Shown: in pieces, positions 52,299 to 61,394 of the stretch
How positions within the stretch are numbered: the stretch's first letter is position 1
Layout of the letters: every line of letters starts with the position of its first letter
NCBI GenBank assembly: GCA_963752755.1
Contig: CAVVZJ010000001.1
Location: 1,984,001 to 2,048,000, forward strand
DNA from: CAVVZJ01 sp963752755
GTDB lineage: Bacteria; Planctomycetota; Planctomycetia; Isosphaerales; Isosphaeraceae
DNA length: 64,000 bases
Direction: 5' to 3'
Made by a program: the position numbers and the translations under genes
The notes under the pieces: generated by a model
Seen by the model: the letters and a program-made list of their open reading frames with translations, nothing else
Told to the model about the DNA's origin: nothing
Database searches by the model: none

Positions 52299-53558
52299 TT
52301 ATCCGATTGTACCAACAAAACGACCCGGATTCATCACCCCGCCGGGGTCGAGGGCATTCTTGACCTGCTCCATCAAGGCCCAGTCCCCCCTTGGCTCTCC
52401 CCAGACGCGCAATCGCTCTTTCCAGATCGTCGGACACCGCGAGAGAATCAGGTTTCCGCCCGACTCGGCCGCCCGATGGCGAAGATCGTTGACAACCGGA
52501 GCCAGTTCATTCAAACCGGCGTTCTCGTCCAGACGGTGGAAGTGGACGACCCCACTGCCCGCATGAGCCTGAATGGCCCACGATTCCGCATCCGGCTGCG
52601 AGGCCAACTCGACCACGGCCGACGGCTTCAGGCTCGCCACCAGGCTCAGAGGCCCCGTCTCCGCGGCTGCGAACTCGGCCAGCGCCCGCCAGACCGGCTC
52701 CGCTTCCACTCCCTCGACGATCTCCAGGCGACCTGGCTGGACCTCTGGCCCAAGCGCGTCGCGTTGCCAGCGGACCGAAGCGGCGTTGTCCTCCAGCCCG
52801 ACCGCGATCACCCAGTCGGAAGCCGGCAGGCCGCACCCGCCTCCGATCGCCTCGGCGGCCTTCCGGTTGAGCAATTCGACGGCGATGGGACGGGTCCGTG
52901 AGGTGTTGAGACGATCCAGCACGTCGGCGGCGTCCTCCGCCCGGTCGAGAGCGACCCATCCGATCGCGGATGCCTCGGGCTTCGGCCGGACCGTGAGCGT
53001 CAGCTCGGCGATGATCCCAAGCGTGCCCATCGAACCGGTGAGCAGCTTCGGAAAGTCGTAGCCCGCAACGTTCTTGACCACTCGCCCGCCACCCTTGATG
53101 AGCTCTCCGTCGGCGGTCACGAAACCGACGCCGATGATCATGTCGCGAGGACGGCCCGCCCGGAACCGTCGCGGGCCACTCGTATTCGTGGCGTAGATTC
53201 CGCCGAGTGTCGCGCGATCGGCCAGCGGTGCATCGAGCGGAAGTCGCTGACCCTCGATCGCCAGGACTTCCTGGAGCGCCGCCAGGGTCATCCCCGCCTC
53301 GACGGTAATCGTCATATCGGCCGCTGGATAATCAATCACCCGGGACAATCCGGTCGTCTGAATGGCGACTCCCGGGGTTCGCGGGGTGCCTCCGTAGTGC
53401 AAGGCGGTCCGGCCTCCTTGCGGGTAGATCGCCTGACCGGCTCCCACATGGCGGGCCACGGCGTCCCGGAGGGCATGGAGGTCAGTGGGGGACTCGGCAA
53501 CGGTCGCGGTCGCGCCGTCTCCGAGAGGGATCTCCGTGGCGTTCTCGGGCGGGTTCAA
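52299..53558 (-). CDS. glcE: Glycolate oxidase FAD-binding subunit GlcE
   Basis: 419 aa, TTG start overlapping the stop of the sensor kinase gene (TTGA). PCMH-type FAD domain: IYPQGGRTALHYGG, GVAIQTTGLSRVIDYPAADMT and TVEAGMTLAALQEVLAIEGQ. LLTGSMGTLGIIAELTLTVRP then closes the FAD site. It is shorter than GlcD and lacks its C-terminal catalytic cap motifs, as expected for GlcE. It works with GlcD and GlcF. Co-translation with a kinase gene is unusual for this complex. Confidence 0.92.
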   Translation of the reverse strand: MNPPENATEIPLGDGATATVAESPTDLHALRDAVARHVGAGQAIYPQGGRTALHYGGTPRTPGVAIQTTGLSRVIDYPAADMTITVEAGMTLAALQEVLAIEGQRLPLDAPLADRATLGGIYATNTSGPRRFRAGRPRDMIIGVGFVTADGELIKGGGRVVKNVAGYDFPKLLTGSMGTLGIIAELTLTVRPKPEASAIGWVALDRAEDAADVLDRLNTSRTRPIAVELLNRKAAEAIGGGCGLPASDWVIAVGLEDNAASVRWQRDALGPEVQPGRLEIVEGVEAEPVWRALAEFAAAETGPLSLVASLKPSAVVELASQPDAESWAIQAHAGSGVVHFHRLDENAGLNELAPVVNDLRHRAAESGGNLILSRCPTIWKERLRVWGEPRGDWALMEQVKNALDPGGVMNPGRFVGTIG

Positions 53559-55897
53559 CTCGGGCTCTCCCTGGCATCTTGACGTTCAATCGAGGGCTCT
53601 GCGTCGGCGAAACTCTCGGTATCTTCATCGTCGAGGTGCGGCCCCAAAGGCGGACTCAGAGGAAGCCGGATGATGAACCGGCTGCCTGCGCCTGCCGACG
53701 ACTCGACCTCGATCGTGCCGCCGTGGTCCTGAACGATGCCATAGCTGATGCTCAATCCGAGACCGGTCCCGACGCCGACCGGCTTGGTGGTGAAGAAGGG
53801 GTCGAAGATACGGTCGCGGATCTCATCCGGAATTCCGCATCCGTTGTCCTCCACATCGATCCGCACTGCCGCCGGCTCGGCCCGCGTGCGGATCGCCACA
53901 CGCCCCCCTTCGGGACAGGCATCGATGGCGTTGGAGACCAGGTTCAACACCACCTGATTGATCTTGGCACCGTAGCAAGTGACGAGTGGCAAGGGGGTAA
54001 AGTCGAGATCCACGGTGATATGCTTCTTCTTTGCGTTGCCGAGGACGATGTTGATGGTCGATTCCAGGCCGGCGTTCAGATCGACTTCGGCCAGATCGCC
54101 CGAGTCGAGCCGCGCAAAGATCCGCAGGTCACCGACGATCCGCTGAATGCGATTGAGCCCCTCGCGGGTCCGCTGAAGTAGGCCTTCGAGATTGCCCATC
54201 GTGTAGTTCATATCCGTGCGATCAACGAATTCGCGGATGCGAGTCAGGACCTCGGAGTCAGCGGTTTCTAGGGACGACTCGGCCTCGCGGTAGAGCTCGA
54301 TCAAGCCGCGGACCTCGGCCAGATCACGCTGGAGCACAGCGACGTTGTTGCCGACGTAAGACAGAGGGTTGTTGATTTCATGGGCCACGCCCGCCACCAT
54401 CTCGCCCAGGCCGGCAAGCTTGGCCGTCTGGACCATCCGGCTCTGGGCCTGCTTCAACTCCTCATGGGCCTGTCGCTCCGACTCGGCCATCGCCTGGAGT
54501 CTGCTCGTTCTGCTCCTTGAGCCGGGCCTCGTAACGCCAGCGCTCGGTGACGTCCCAGAAGATGCCCTGGATGCCGATGATCTGTCCTTCCACATCGCGC
54601 AAGGGGATCTTGATAACCTGGACGTAATGCGTCTCTCCGTCGGGCGTGACGTGCTCTTCGACAACCTCGAACGGCATCCCTTCACGCATCACCCGCAGGT
54701 CATCCTTGCGATACTTCTCGGCGAGGGGACGGGGAAAGAGGTCGAAGTCCCTCCGGCCCACGATTTCCTCGAACGCCCGGCCAACCGTCTCACAGAAGCG
54801 ACGGTTGACAAAACTGAACCGGCCTTCGCGATCCTTGCGCAGGATGTTCTGGGGCAGGGTTTCCACCAAGCGAGTGGTAGAAAACCTCCGACTCGCGCAA
54901 CGCCTCGTGGGCGAGTCTTCGCTGCTCCTCCATCCGATCAATGATCCCGGCGTTTGCCCAGATCAGAGTGATAAAAACCAGAATATTCGAGACGACGAGG
55001 AGCGAGACGCCCGTCGGCGTGGTGTAGTAGCCGCCACGTTCGCCAAGCAACCGCACCCAACCCAGGACGATCGGCACGAGCAGGCAGAACGGCAGGAGCC
55101 GACGTGCCAGGACCGCCCCCGGCCCGGCTCCCGTCAGGATCGCCATCAGGCCGCGTTTGGGACGCGAGAACAGAATTCCGAGCGAGAGCACAGCGAACGA
55201 CAGAGCCGTCGGCAATGCCATCGGAATAAATGTGGCGAAGCCGGTGTCCTCGGTCAGCTTGAAGGCATATCCCACAAGAGCCAGAAGCGAAAGCAAGGCC
55301 GAACCGAGCGCCGCGAGTTGGGCCGGACCCTGGCGAAGGCGAGCCTTGCTGCTCATCAACCAGAGTGCCGAGCCTGCGAGCACGAAGTTAGCCGCCGTGT
55401 TGAGGCCCATGCGGGCCTCGTAGGACCAGGAATTCCAACCCAGGCCGCCCTGCAAAGCGATCTGTTCGTACGGTAGGGTCCAGCCGAACCAGCCAGCCAA
55501 CAGCCGCACCATCCCGATCGACAAGACGGCGAAGGCCAGAAACCGAGCCAGAATTCGAGAGAGCAAGGATCGGTCTTGCCGGTCGCGAAAGCAGCAGAGC
55601 CCACCCCGCCAGGACGAAGGCAACCGCCGTGGCCGGGTTCATCCCGACCACACCGGGCAACGTGGCTCGGAATCGCTCGACACGGATTACCCAACCCGTG
55701 AGCACGAGCAGGCCCACTCCGACGATTGTGACACCCGCCAGCCAGGAACCCGCGTCGAAGAAGCCGATTCGATGCTCCGGCCGGCCCACAACGAGACCGG
55801 ACGGCGGTAAGATCAGCAGTTCCGGGTCGGTCGGCGAGCGAACGACATCGGGAACCTCATCCGAATCCCTGAGATTCGAAAGGTCGGAGGCACTCAC
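53555..55897 (-). pseudogene. Membrane sensor histidine kinase with PAS domain, three frame breaks, inside the glc operon
   Basis: Four frame segments join into one kinase of ~780 aa. GTG 55897 to ~55590: AGVTIVGVGLLVLTGWVIRV and MNPATAVAFVLAGWAL. ~55590 to ~54868: about five further TM helices (FLAFAVLSIGMVRLLAGW, LLPFCLLVPIVLGWV). ~54868 to ~54500: a PAS domain (ILRKDREGRFSFVNRRFCE ... VTPDGETHYVQVI). ~54500 to 53555: HisKA/HATPase (LAGLGEMVAGVAHEINNPLSY, VVLNLVSNAIDA, GTGLGLSISYGIVQ). No receiver domain. The MASE-like multi-helix sensor suggests detection of a membrane or small-molecule signal. Start overlaps the upstream gene stop. Confidence 0.8.
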
Positions 55898-56307
55898 GAG
55901 GGCGGCTCCGGCTCGGGATCACGGGTGTAATACCGAATATCTTCCCCGGAGAGAATTCGATCAACGGACTCCTGCACCATCCTCAGCACGTCCACTGTAG
56001 CTTGGTCCGTCGCCAGGCCCGGCCAGGCATCGGTCAGGAGCATCTGGCCCTCGAACGCGAGCCGGTGCAAGGCATAACTGAGTCGGCGATCCAGCAGACG
56101 CTCATCCCTCAAGGTCTGCTCCAGATTGATCAGCGCCTGCATCAGGTCGCTCGCCGTGTCCGGAGGTATCGGCTCTCCCCTGCGAAGCCTTGAGAGGAAT
56201 GCGCCAGGGTCTTCCGCCCCGATCGCGGCATGACGGAGCACCAGCGACTCGGGCTCCTCCGACGTTGCCGAAGACACGACATTCTCGGGCGAGGGTCCTG
56301 GCTCCAT
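55894..56307 (-). CDS. Hypothetical acidic helical protein, 137 aa
   Basis: From ATG 56307, whose A overlaps the TGA of the preceding gene (TGATG). Not recognised. Mostly helical and acidic, with a DLMQALINLEQTLRDERLL segment that could form a coiled coil, and low-complexity Pro/Glu at the end. No cysteine or metal motif. Its position between a small RHH-like protein and a sensor kinase, all coupled, suggests a signalling accessory. Confidence 0.65.
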   Translation of the reverse strand: MEPGPSPENVVSSATSEEPESLVLRHAAIGAEDPGAFLSRLRRGEPIPPDTASDLMQALINLEQTLRDERLLDRRLSYALHRLAFEGQMLLTDAWPGLATDQATVDVLRMVQESVDRILSGEDIRYYTRDPEPEPPS

Positions 56308-56732
56308 CACGGCTCCCGTTCTTCTGTCTCCAGAACACCGTCTGGCTTTGGCTCCTCGATCGGCAGCGACGCAACCGCATCGCCCTGAAAAACCTGCTCG
56401 CGAGAGGCACGAGCCGACCACTCCGCCAGGTAATCCGGGTCGCTGGTAATCTCGTCGAAGCTCATGAGCGGTCCGAGGGCCACCTCAGCACGCTCGCCCC
56501 GGTCGCGAACCGCTTCGGCCTCGATCGAACGGCGAAGCAGGTTCTCGCAATACTGCTGCACCGAACCCGCCCCCGATCGGATCGCAAGTTGCTCGGCGTC
56601 GTCGAGGACCGATCCGGGCAGATAGAGCGTCAGCCGCTGGAGTTCCGTGCGATGGTCCGGCAACTTCTGCTCGGTGATCCGGTGAACGCCGGGGAGCCGT
56701 CGCCAGCGCGAGAATCGGATCTGCTTCGCCAC
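56307..56732 (-). CDS. Small protein with ribbon-helix-helix-like segment, 141 aa
   Basis: GTG 56732 with GAGAGG about eight bases upstream. The middle part, LQRLTLYLPGSVLDDAEQLA then AGSVQQYCENLLRRSIEAE, resembles a ribbon-helix-helix DNA-binding unit (one strand, two helices), followed by an acidic tail with EEPKPDGVLETEERE. If it binds DNA, the glc promoter at 58344-58373 is the natural candidate target (inference). No other function recognised. Confidence 0.6.
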   Translation of the reverse strand: MAKQIRFSRWRRLPGVHRITEQKLPDHRTELQRLTLYLPGSVLDDAEQLAIRSGAGSVQQYCENLLRRSIEAEAVRDRGERAEVALGPLMSFDEITSDPDYLAEWSARASREQVFQGDAVASLPIEEPKPDGVLETEEREP

Positions 56733-56811
56733 GATGCCACCTCTCCGTCTCCCCAAGCCCGATCGCTCGAACGGTCACCGTGTTGAACTTCCGCCCCGAA
56801 CGATCAGACCG

Positions 56812-58272
56812 TCAGGCGGACGCTCGATGGCCGGGGGTTTTCCGCTCGATGCAACCAGCCCCGGTCGGGAGCAACTTGTGGGGGCTGCAACGCCCCGCCG
56901 GGTTGAAGACTTCGCGGATCGCTGCCATGGCAGCCAGATCGGCCGTCGAGAAGAGCTTGGGCATGAACGACATCTTCTCCACCCCGATCCCGTGCTCGCC
57001 CGTGACGCTTCCGCCCACGTTGATGCACTCATCCAAGATTGCGTGGCTGGCGTCGAGGACACGACGAACCTGGTCCGGGTCACGCTCGTCGAACAGGAGG
57101 ATCGGGTGGATGTTGCCATCTCCGGCATGGAACACGTTCGCGATTCGGATTCCGTACTGCTCGCCGATCCGCGTGATCGTGCGGAGGATGTGTGGCAGCT
57201 TGGTCCGGGGCACGACACCGTCCTGGGTGCAGAACGTCGGGCTCAACCGACCGATTGCACCGAAGGCCGACTTGCGGCTCTTCCAGATCGCGACGTACTC
57301 CGGCTCCTTGCGGGTCCGCCAAGGGATTCGCGACTGAACGCTCCCTCCGTTACGCTCGACGATCGCACTGATCGACTCGGCCTCGCGGTCCAAACCCGCC
57401 TCCAGGCCATCAATCTCGACGATCAGCACGGCTCCGGCGTCGGTCGGGAAACCGAAGTGAAATGCCTGCTCGATGGCCTGGATCATCGGGTTGTCGAGCA
57501 TCTCGAGCGCGGCGGGCACGATCCCGGCTCCGATGATTCCGCTGACCGTCTCGGTCGCCGCGTCCACCGAGTCGAAGACCCCGAGGAACGTCCGGCCCGC
57601 TTCCGGGTCGCGGGTCAGACGGACGATGACCTTGGTAACGATCCCAAACGTCCCCTCGTGACCGACGATCAGTCCCGTCAAGTCGTAGCCCGGCTGATCT
57701 TCGGCCACGCCCCCTACCTCGACCACCGAGCCATCGGGCATCACCAACTCGACGCCGAGCACATGATTGACCGTCACCCCGTACTTGAGCGTGTGTGGTC
57801 CCCCGGAGTTCGTCGCCACGTTCCCGCCGACCGTGCAGGCCGTCTGGCTCGACGGGTCGGGAGCATAGTGAAATCCCGTGCCGGCCAGGGCCCGCGTCAA
57901 CCAGACATTCACCACACCCGGTTCGACGATCGCGTAGCGGTCACGCGTATTGATCTCCAGGATTCGCTTCATCCGTGTCAGGCAGATCATCACGCCACCA
58001 CCGACGGCCAGGGTGCCGCCAGCGAGGCTCGTCCCCGCGCCCCGGGGAACAAACGGCACGTCATGGCGGGCACAAAGCTTTACCACCTCCACAACGTGCT
58101 CCGTCGAGGTCGGGAAGACCACCACATCAGGCACATTCTTCTCGATGACATAACCATCGCACTCATAGACGAGCAGCTCGTCGCGGTGATAGATCAAGTT
58201 TTCTTCGCCGACCACCGCCATGAGGTCGGCAAGCAGTCGGGCGGAGGAGGAGGATGGAGAGGCTACGGACAT
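56812..58272 (-). CDS. glcD: Glycolate oxidase FAD-linked catalytic subunit GlcD
   Basis: 486 aa. FAD domain: VVVFPTSTEHVVEVVKLCA, FVPRGAGTSLAGGTLAV, VEPGVVNVWLTRAL and NVATNSGGPHTLKYGVT. FAD-oxidase C-terminal cap: FHAGDGNIHPILLFDERD with substrate and metal histidines, and GGSVTGEHGIGVEK. This is the classic GlcD/D-lactate dehydrogenase pattern; GlcE and GlcF in the same operon support glycolate. It is the first gene of the operon, with a promoter candidate 65 nt upstream. Confidence 0.94.
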   Translation of the reverse strand: MSVASPSSSSARLLADLMAVVGEENLIYHRDELLVYECDGYVIEKNVPDVVVFPTSTEHVVEVVKLCARHDVPFVPRGAGTSLAGGTLAVGGGVMICLTRMKRILEINTRDRYAIVEPGVVNVWLTRALAGTGFHYAPDPSSQTACTVGGNVATNSGGPHTLKYGVTVNHVLGVELVMPDGSVVEVGGVAEDQPGYDLTGLIVGHEGTFGIVTKVIVRLTRDPEAGRTFLGVFDSVDAATETVSGIIGAGIVPAALEMLDNPMIQAIEQAFHFGFPTDAGAVLIVEIDGLEAGLDREAESISAIVERNGGSVQSRIPWRTRKEPEYVAIWKSRKSAFGAIGRLSPTFCTQDGVVPRTKLPHILRTITRIGEQYGIRIANVFHAGDGNIHPILLFDERDPDQVRRVLDASHAILDECINVGGSVTGEHGIGVEKMSFMPKLFSTADLAAMAAIREVFNPAGRCSPHKLLPTGAGCIERKTPGHRASA

Positions 58273-58343
58273 TGGATCGCTTTCTTGGGTTCATCAATGG
58301 ATGCAGGCTGACCGCAAGCCAGTCTGGATGTGTCCCAAACGCT

Positions 58344-58373
58344 ATTTTATCATTTCTCCGACGACCTCGCCAA
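58344..58373 (-). promoter_or_regulatory. Candidate promoter of the glc operon
   Basis: On the minus strand: TTGGCG (58373-58368), an 18-bp spacer and TAAAAT (58349-58344, 5 of 6 matches). Transcription would begin near 58337, about 65 nt before the glcD ATG. Confidence 0.45.
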
Positions 58374-58569
58374 TGACACAGCAAACCCAGAACTCGCCGG
58401 AACGGACCCACGACAGGAGCAGAGCCGGCATGGTACGATTGAGGATGGGAAGTTGGACGTCAACGGCAACAGGGAAGTAACGCCCGCGTGTCGTCTCCCG
58501 ACCCTCCCCCATTCTCCTCTCATCCATAGTGATTTCCCCAAGCTCCTCAGCGATGGAGGGGTTCATTCC

Positions 58570-60819
58570 ATGTCGGATAAGCCCGCGAACCCGCGGCCGT
58601 CGGTCCTCGGACGCCGGCAAATCGCCGGTCTGGTGCTGGAAGTGACCCTGTTCGCCTCCCTGGCTGGCTGTGATTCTTCGCAATCGGCAGCGACGTCACC
58701 GCTAACCCGAGGGCCAATCGCGAGTGAGGGCAACGCGATTGCCGCGAAGGCGCCCCGGACGCGAAAACCGGCCGTGGCCCAGGAGCGGAGCCCCTTCCAG
58801 TTCGCGGAGGTCGCGAAGGAAGCGGGGATCGACTTCGTCCACGTCTCCGGCACCACGGCTGAGGACAAGTACTTCCCCACCGCCAACGGATCCGGCGTGG
58901 CGATCCTTGACTACGACGGTGACGGCCTGATGGACCTTTATTTCGCCTCCAACTGCTTTCTGCCAGTGGGCAGCCGGCCGGAGGGTAGAAACCGGCTTTA
59001 CAAGAATCTTGGGGGCCTGAAGTTCCGAGACGTGACCGAGGAGTCGGGCCTGGACTTCCACGGCTTCTGTCACGGGATCATCGCGGGCGACTTCGACGGC
59101 GACGGAGATTCCGACATCTTCCTCGCCACCTATCACCAGAACACACTCTTCGCGAACAACGGCGACGGCACGTTTCGCGACGTCGGCCGCCAGGCGGGGG
59201 TGGCTCCTGCCGGCTTCCACGGACGGATCGTGACGGACGGCACGACAGACAAGCCGCTGGTCGTCGATGCAGTCGCCGGCTTGAAGTGGCGCCTCGACGG
59301 CGGAGAACCGACGGACGACCTGACGCTCAAGGTCAAGAAGGGTCAGAAGCTCACCTTCCGCCAGGCCGACCCCGATGCCCCCCGGGGTCTGGAGATCCTG
59401 GCCGATCCGGGCATGATTGTCCTCGCAGGCGACGCCGAACCCGACCGTAAGCTGGGAGCCGTCCTCCGCGAACTCGGGGCGGGGCCTTCCCGGCTCTACA
59501 AGTCCGCGCCACCGGCCCCCGCAGGTTCGGAACCCGTGATCCTGGCCGAATTCGAGGTTGTCGGCGAACCGACGAAGCCGATCGGCTTCGAGTGCTCCGA
59601 ACACCGGACCGCCTGGTCTTCCGGGGGCGCCGCGCTCGACTACGACCAGGACGGCGACCTCGATTTCTACGTCACAAACTACGGCTTCTGGACCATCGAG
59701 GACCACGGCAGCCAGTTCTGCGGCAACCGGGAGAAGAACGTCCGCCAGTACTGCTCGCCTCGCGAGGTGACGACTGTCCGGCACATCCTCTACCGCAACG
59801 ACGGCGTCGCGGACGGCGTCCCCCAGTTCACCGACGTGACCGATGAAGCGGGGGTCAACCGCTCGGACGGACACGGCTTCGGCGTGGTGGCCGCTGACCT
59901 GGACGGCGATGACAAGCTCGACCTCTACGTCGCCAATGATCAGAACCCAGCGTTCCTCTACCTGAACAACGGCGACGGCACGTTCCGCGACGCCACCGAG
60001 TCGTCCTGCGCCGGCTACGACGAGAAGGGGGCGACACAGTCAGGCATGGGCGTCGATGCGGCCGACGTGGACGGCGACGGCCGTCCGGAACTCTTTCGCA
60101 CCAACTTCGCCAATGAGTACAACACCCTCTATTACAACATTGGCAAGGGCACCTTCTACGACCAGACCGCCGCGTTTGGCCTGGCCGCCGACGCCATGAC
60201 CTGGGTCGGCTGGGGCTGCGCCCTCGCCGACTTTGACAATGACGGCTGGCCTGATGTGTTCGTGACCAATGGCCACGTCGATGATAACTACCGCCTTCTC
60301 GGGATCAACGACGTGCCCTACGCTGAGCCGCCGCTGATTCACCGGAACGTCGCCCTCGGCGACGGACCCGATGCTGCCCGCCGGTTCCAGCTCGCAACCT
60401 TCGGCGCCGGACTGTACTTCGAGTCCAGCCACGTCGGCCGTGGGGCCGCCTTCGGCGACCTGGACAACGATGGCGACATCGACATCGTCATCAACCACAA
60501 GGATGGTCCTCCCGCCTTGCTGCGTAACGACACGCCCGCTGACAGAAACCACTGGCTCCGTCTCAAACTTCGCGGTACGACCAGCCATCGCGAGGCCATC
60601 GGCACGAAGGTCGCGGTCATCGCTGGCGGCCGCACGATCGATCGCCAACTCAAGGGCGGTTGCAGCCTTGAATCAACCAATGACCCTCGCCTCCTGATCG
60701 GCGTCGGCCCGGCTTCGAAGCTGGAAACCGTACTGGTCAAGTGGCCCTCGGGCCGCGAAACGGTGCTCAAGGATGTGACGACGGATCAGGAACTGGAACT
60801 CATCGAGCCGGTTGAGTGA
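58570..60819 (+). CDS. CRTAC1-family lipoprotein (FG-GAP/VCBS repeats plus ASPIC/UnbV domain)
   Basis: 749 aa from ATG 58570 with GGAGGGG upstream. A lipobox LAGC near residue 33 predicts a lipoprotein. FG-GAP/VCBS calcium-binding repeats appear as ILDYDGDGLMDLYFA, AGDFDGDGDSDIFLA, ALDYDQDGDLDFYVT, AADLDGDDKLDLYVA, AADVDGDGRPELFR, LADFDNDGWPDVFVT and FGDLDNDGDIDIVI, making a seven-bladed propeller. The C-terminal ASPIC/UnbV domain has HREAIGTKVAVIAGG. Between the second and third repeats there is an insert of ~130 residues without repeats. A surface adhesion or scaffold function is typical. Confidence 0.88.
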   Translation: MSDKPANPRPSVLGRRQIAGLVLEVTLFASLAGCDSSQSAATSPLTRGPIASEGNAIAAKAPRTRKPAVAQERSPFQFAEVAKEAGIDFVHVSGTTAEDKYFPTANGSGVAILDYDGDGLMDLYFASNCFLPVGSRPEGRNRLYKNLGGLKFRDVTEESGLDFHGFCHGIIAGDFDGDGDSDIFLATYHQNTLFANNGDGTFRDVGRQAGVAPAGFHGRIVTDGTTDKPLVVDAVAGLKWRLDGGEPTDDLTLKVKKGQKLTFRQADPDAPRGLEILADPGMIVLAGDAEPDRKLGAVLRELGAGPSRLYKSAPPAPAGSEPVILAEFEVVGEPTKPIGFECSEHRTAWSSGGAALDYDQDGDLDFYVTNYGFWTIEDHGSQFCGNREKNVRQYCSPREVTTVRHILYRNDGVADGVPQFTDVTDEAGVNRSDGHGFGVVAADLDGDDKLDLYVANDQNPAFLYLNNGDGTFRDATESSCAGYDEKGATQSGMGVDAADVDGDGRPELFRTNFANEYNTLYYNIGKGTFYDQTAAFGLAADAMTWVGWGCALADFDNDGWPDVFVTNGHVDDNYRLLGINDVPYAEPPLIHRNVALGDGPDAARRFQLATFGAGLYFESSHVGRGAAFGDLDNDGDIDIVINHKDGPPALLRNDTPADRNHWLRLKLRGTTSHREAIGTKVAVIAGGRTIDRQLKGGCSLESTNDPRLLIGVGPASKLETVLVKWPSGRETVLKDVTTDQELELIEPVE

Positions 60820-60966
60820 TTGCCGAGCCCTCAGGTATGGTTGCCATCGCGCGGAGCCGGAGGGCCGACTGATGTCGGGCCTGGCCATTTCCAAGATCCG
60901 AGGTTTCCCCACCGCTTCTGAACTCAGAATGACGAACCGGCTATGGCCAGCTCAACGGCGACGGCC

Positions 60967-60996
60967 TTGACCGGCGGGGATGCCACGCGCTACAAT
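60967..60996 (+). promoter_or_regulatory. Candidate rpsR promoter
   Basis: TTGACC (60967-60972), an 18-bp spacer and TACAAT (60991-60996): five of six matches in each hexamer. The predicted leader is about 83 nt before the ATG. Confidence 0.55.
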
Positions 60997-61085
60997 CTCT
61001 CTTTCCCCCGTCGGGCTCGTACTCCGGGAAAACGTACTGGTCGCCACGGCGATCCCGCCCGACATTTCGAAGCCACGAGGCCACG

Positions 61086-61328
61086 ATGCCGCGCAAACGA
61101 TTCGGACGCAACCGCAAGAACCGCTGCCGTTTCTGCACACCTGAGGGCTGCCCGCGCCCGGCCTACGTCGACTACAAGGACGTCGGCCTCTTGAAGAAGC
61201 TCTGTACGAATCAGAGTAAGATGTTCTCTCGCAAGCGTAGCGGTAACTGCGCCGCCTTCCAGCGCGCCTCCAGCGACGCCATCAAACGAGCCCGCTTCAT
61301 GGCCTTGTTGCCCTACGTCGGCGAGTAG
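61086..61328 (+). CDS. rpsR: 30S ribosomal protein S18
   Basis: 80 aa, normal length. N-terminal basic stretch then CRFC, with YVDYKDVGLLKKL and the C-terminal SGNCAAFQRASSDAIKRARF then LLPYVGE, all diagnostic of S18. It binds S6 and 16S rRNA in the 30S platform. It stands alone: neither rpsF, ssb nor rplI, its usual partners, is beside it. CRFC with a nearby third Cys (EGCP) suggests the zinc-type (C+) form. Confidence 0.94.
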   Translation: MPRKRFGRNRKNRCRFCTPEGCPRPAYVDYKDVGLLKKLCTNQSKMFSRKRSGNCAAFQRASSDAIKRARFMALLPYVGE

Positions 61329-61361
61329 GCCCGTTGCAGCCTGAGCGACCGATGAGGAATT

Positions 61362-61394
61362 GCCAGTAGGACTCAGAAACTGCGTCCTACTGGC
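61362..61394. terminator. Perfect 11-bp hairpin between convergent genes
   Basis: GCCAGTAGGAC (61362-61372) and GTCCTACTGGC (61384-61394) with an 11-nt loop. It overlaps the stop codon of the minus-strand DUF1570 gene and follows rpsR by 33 bp. A shared bidirectional terminator is likely although no T-tract is seen. Confidence 0.5.
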
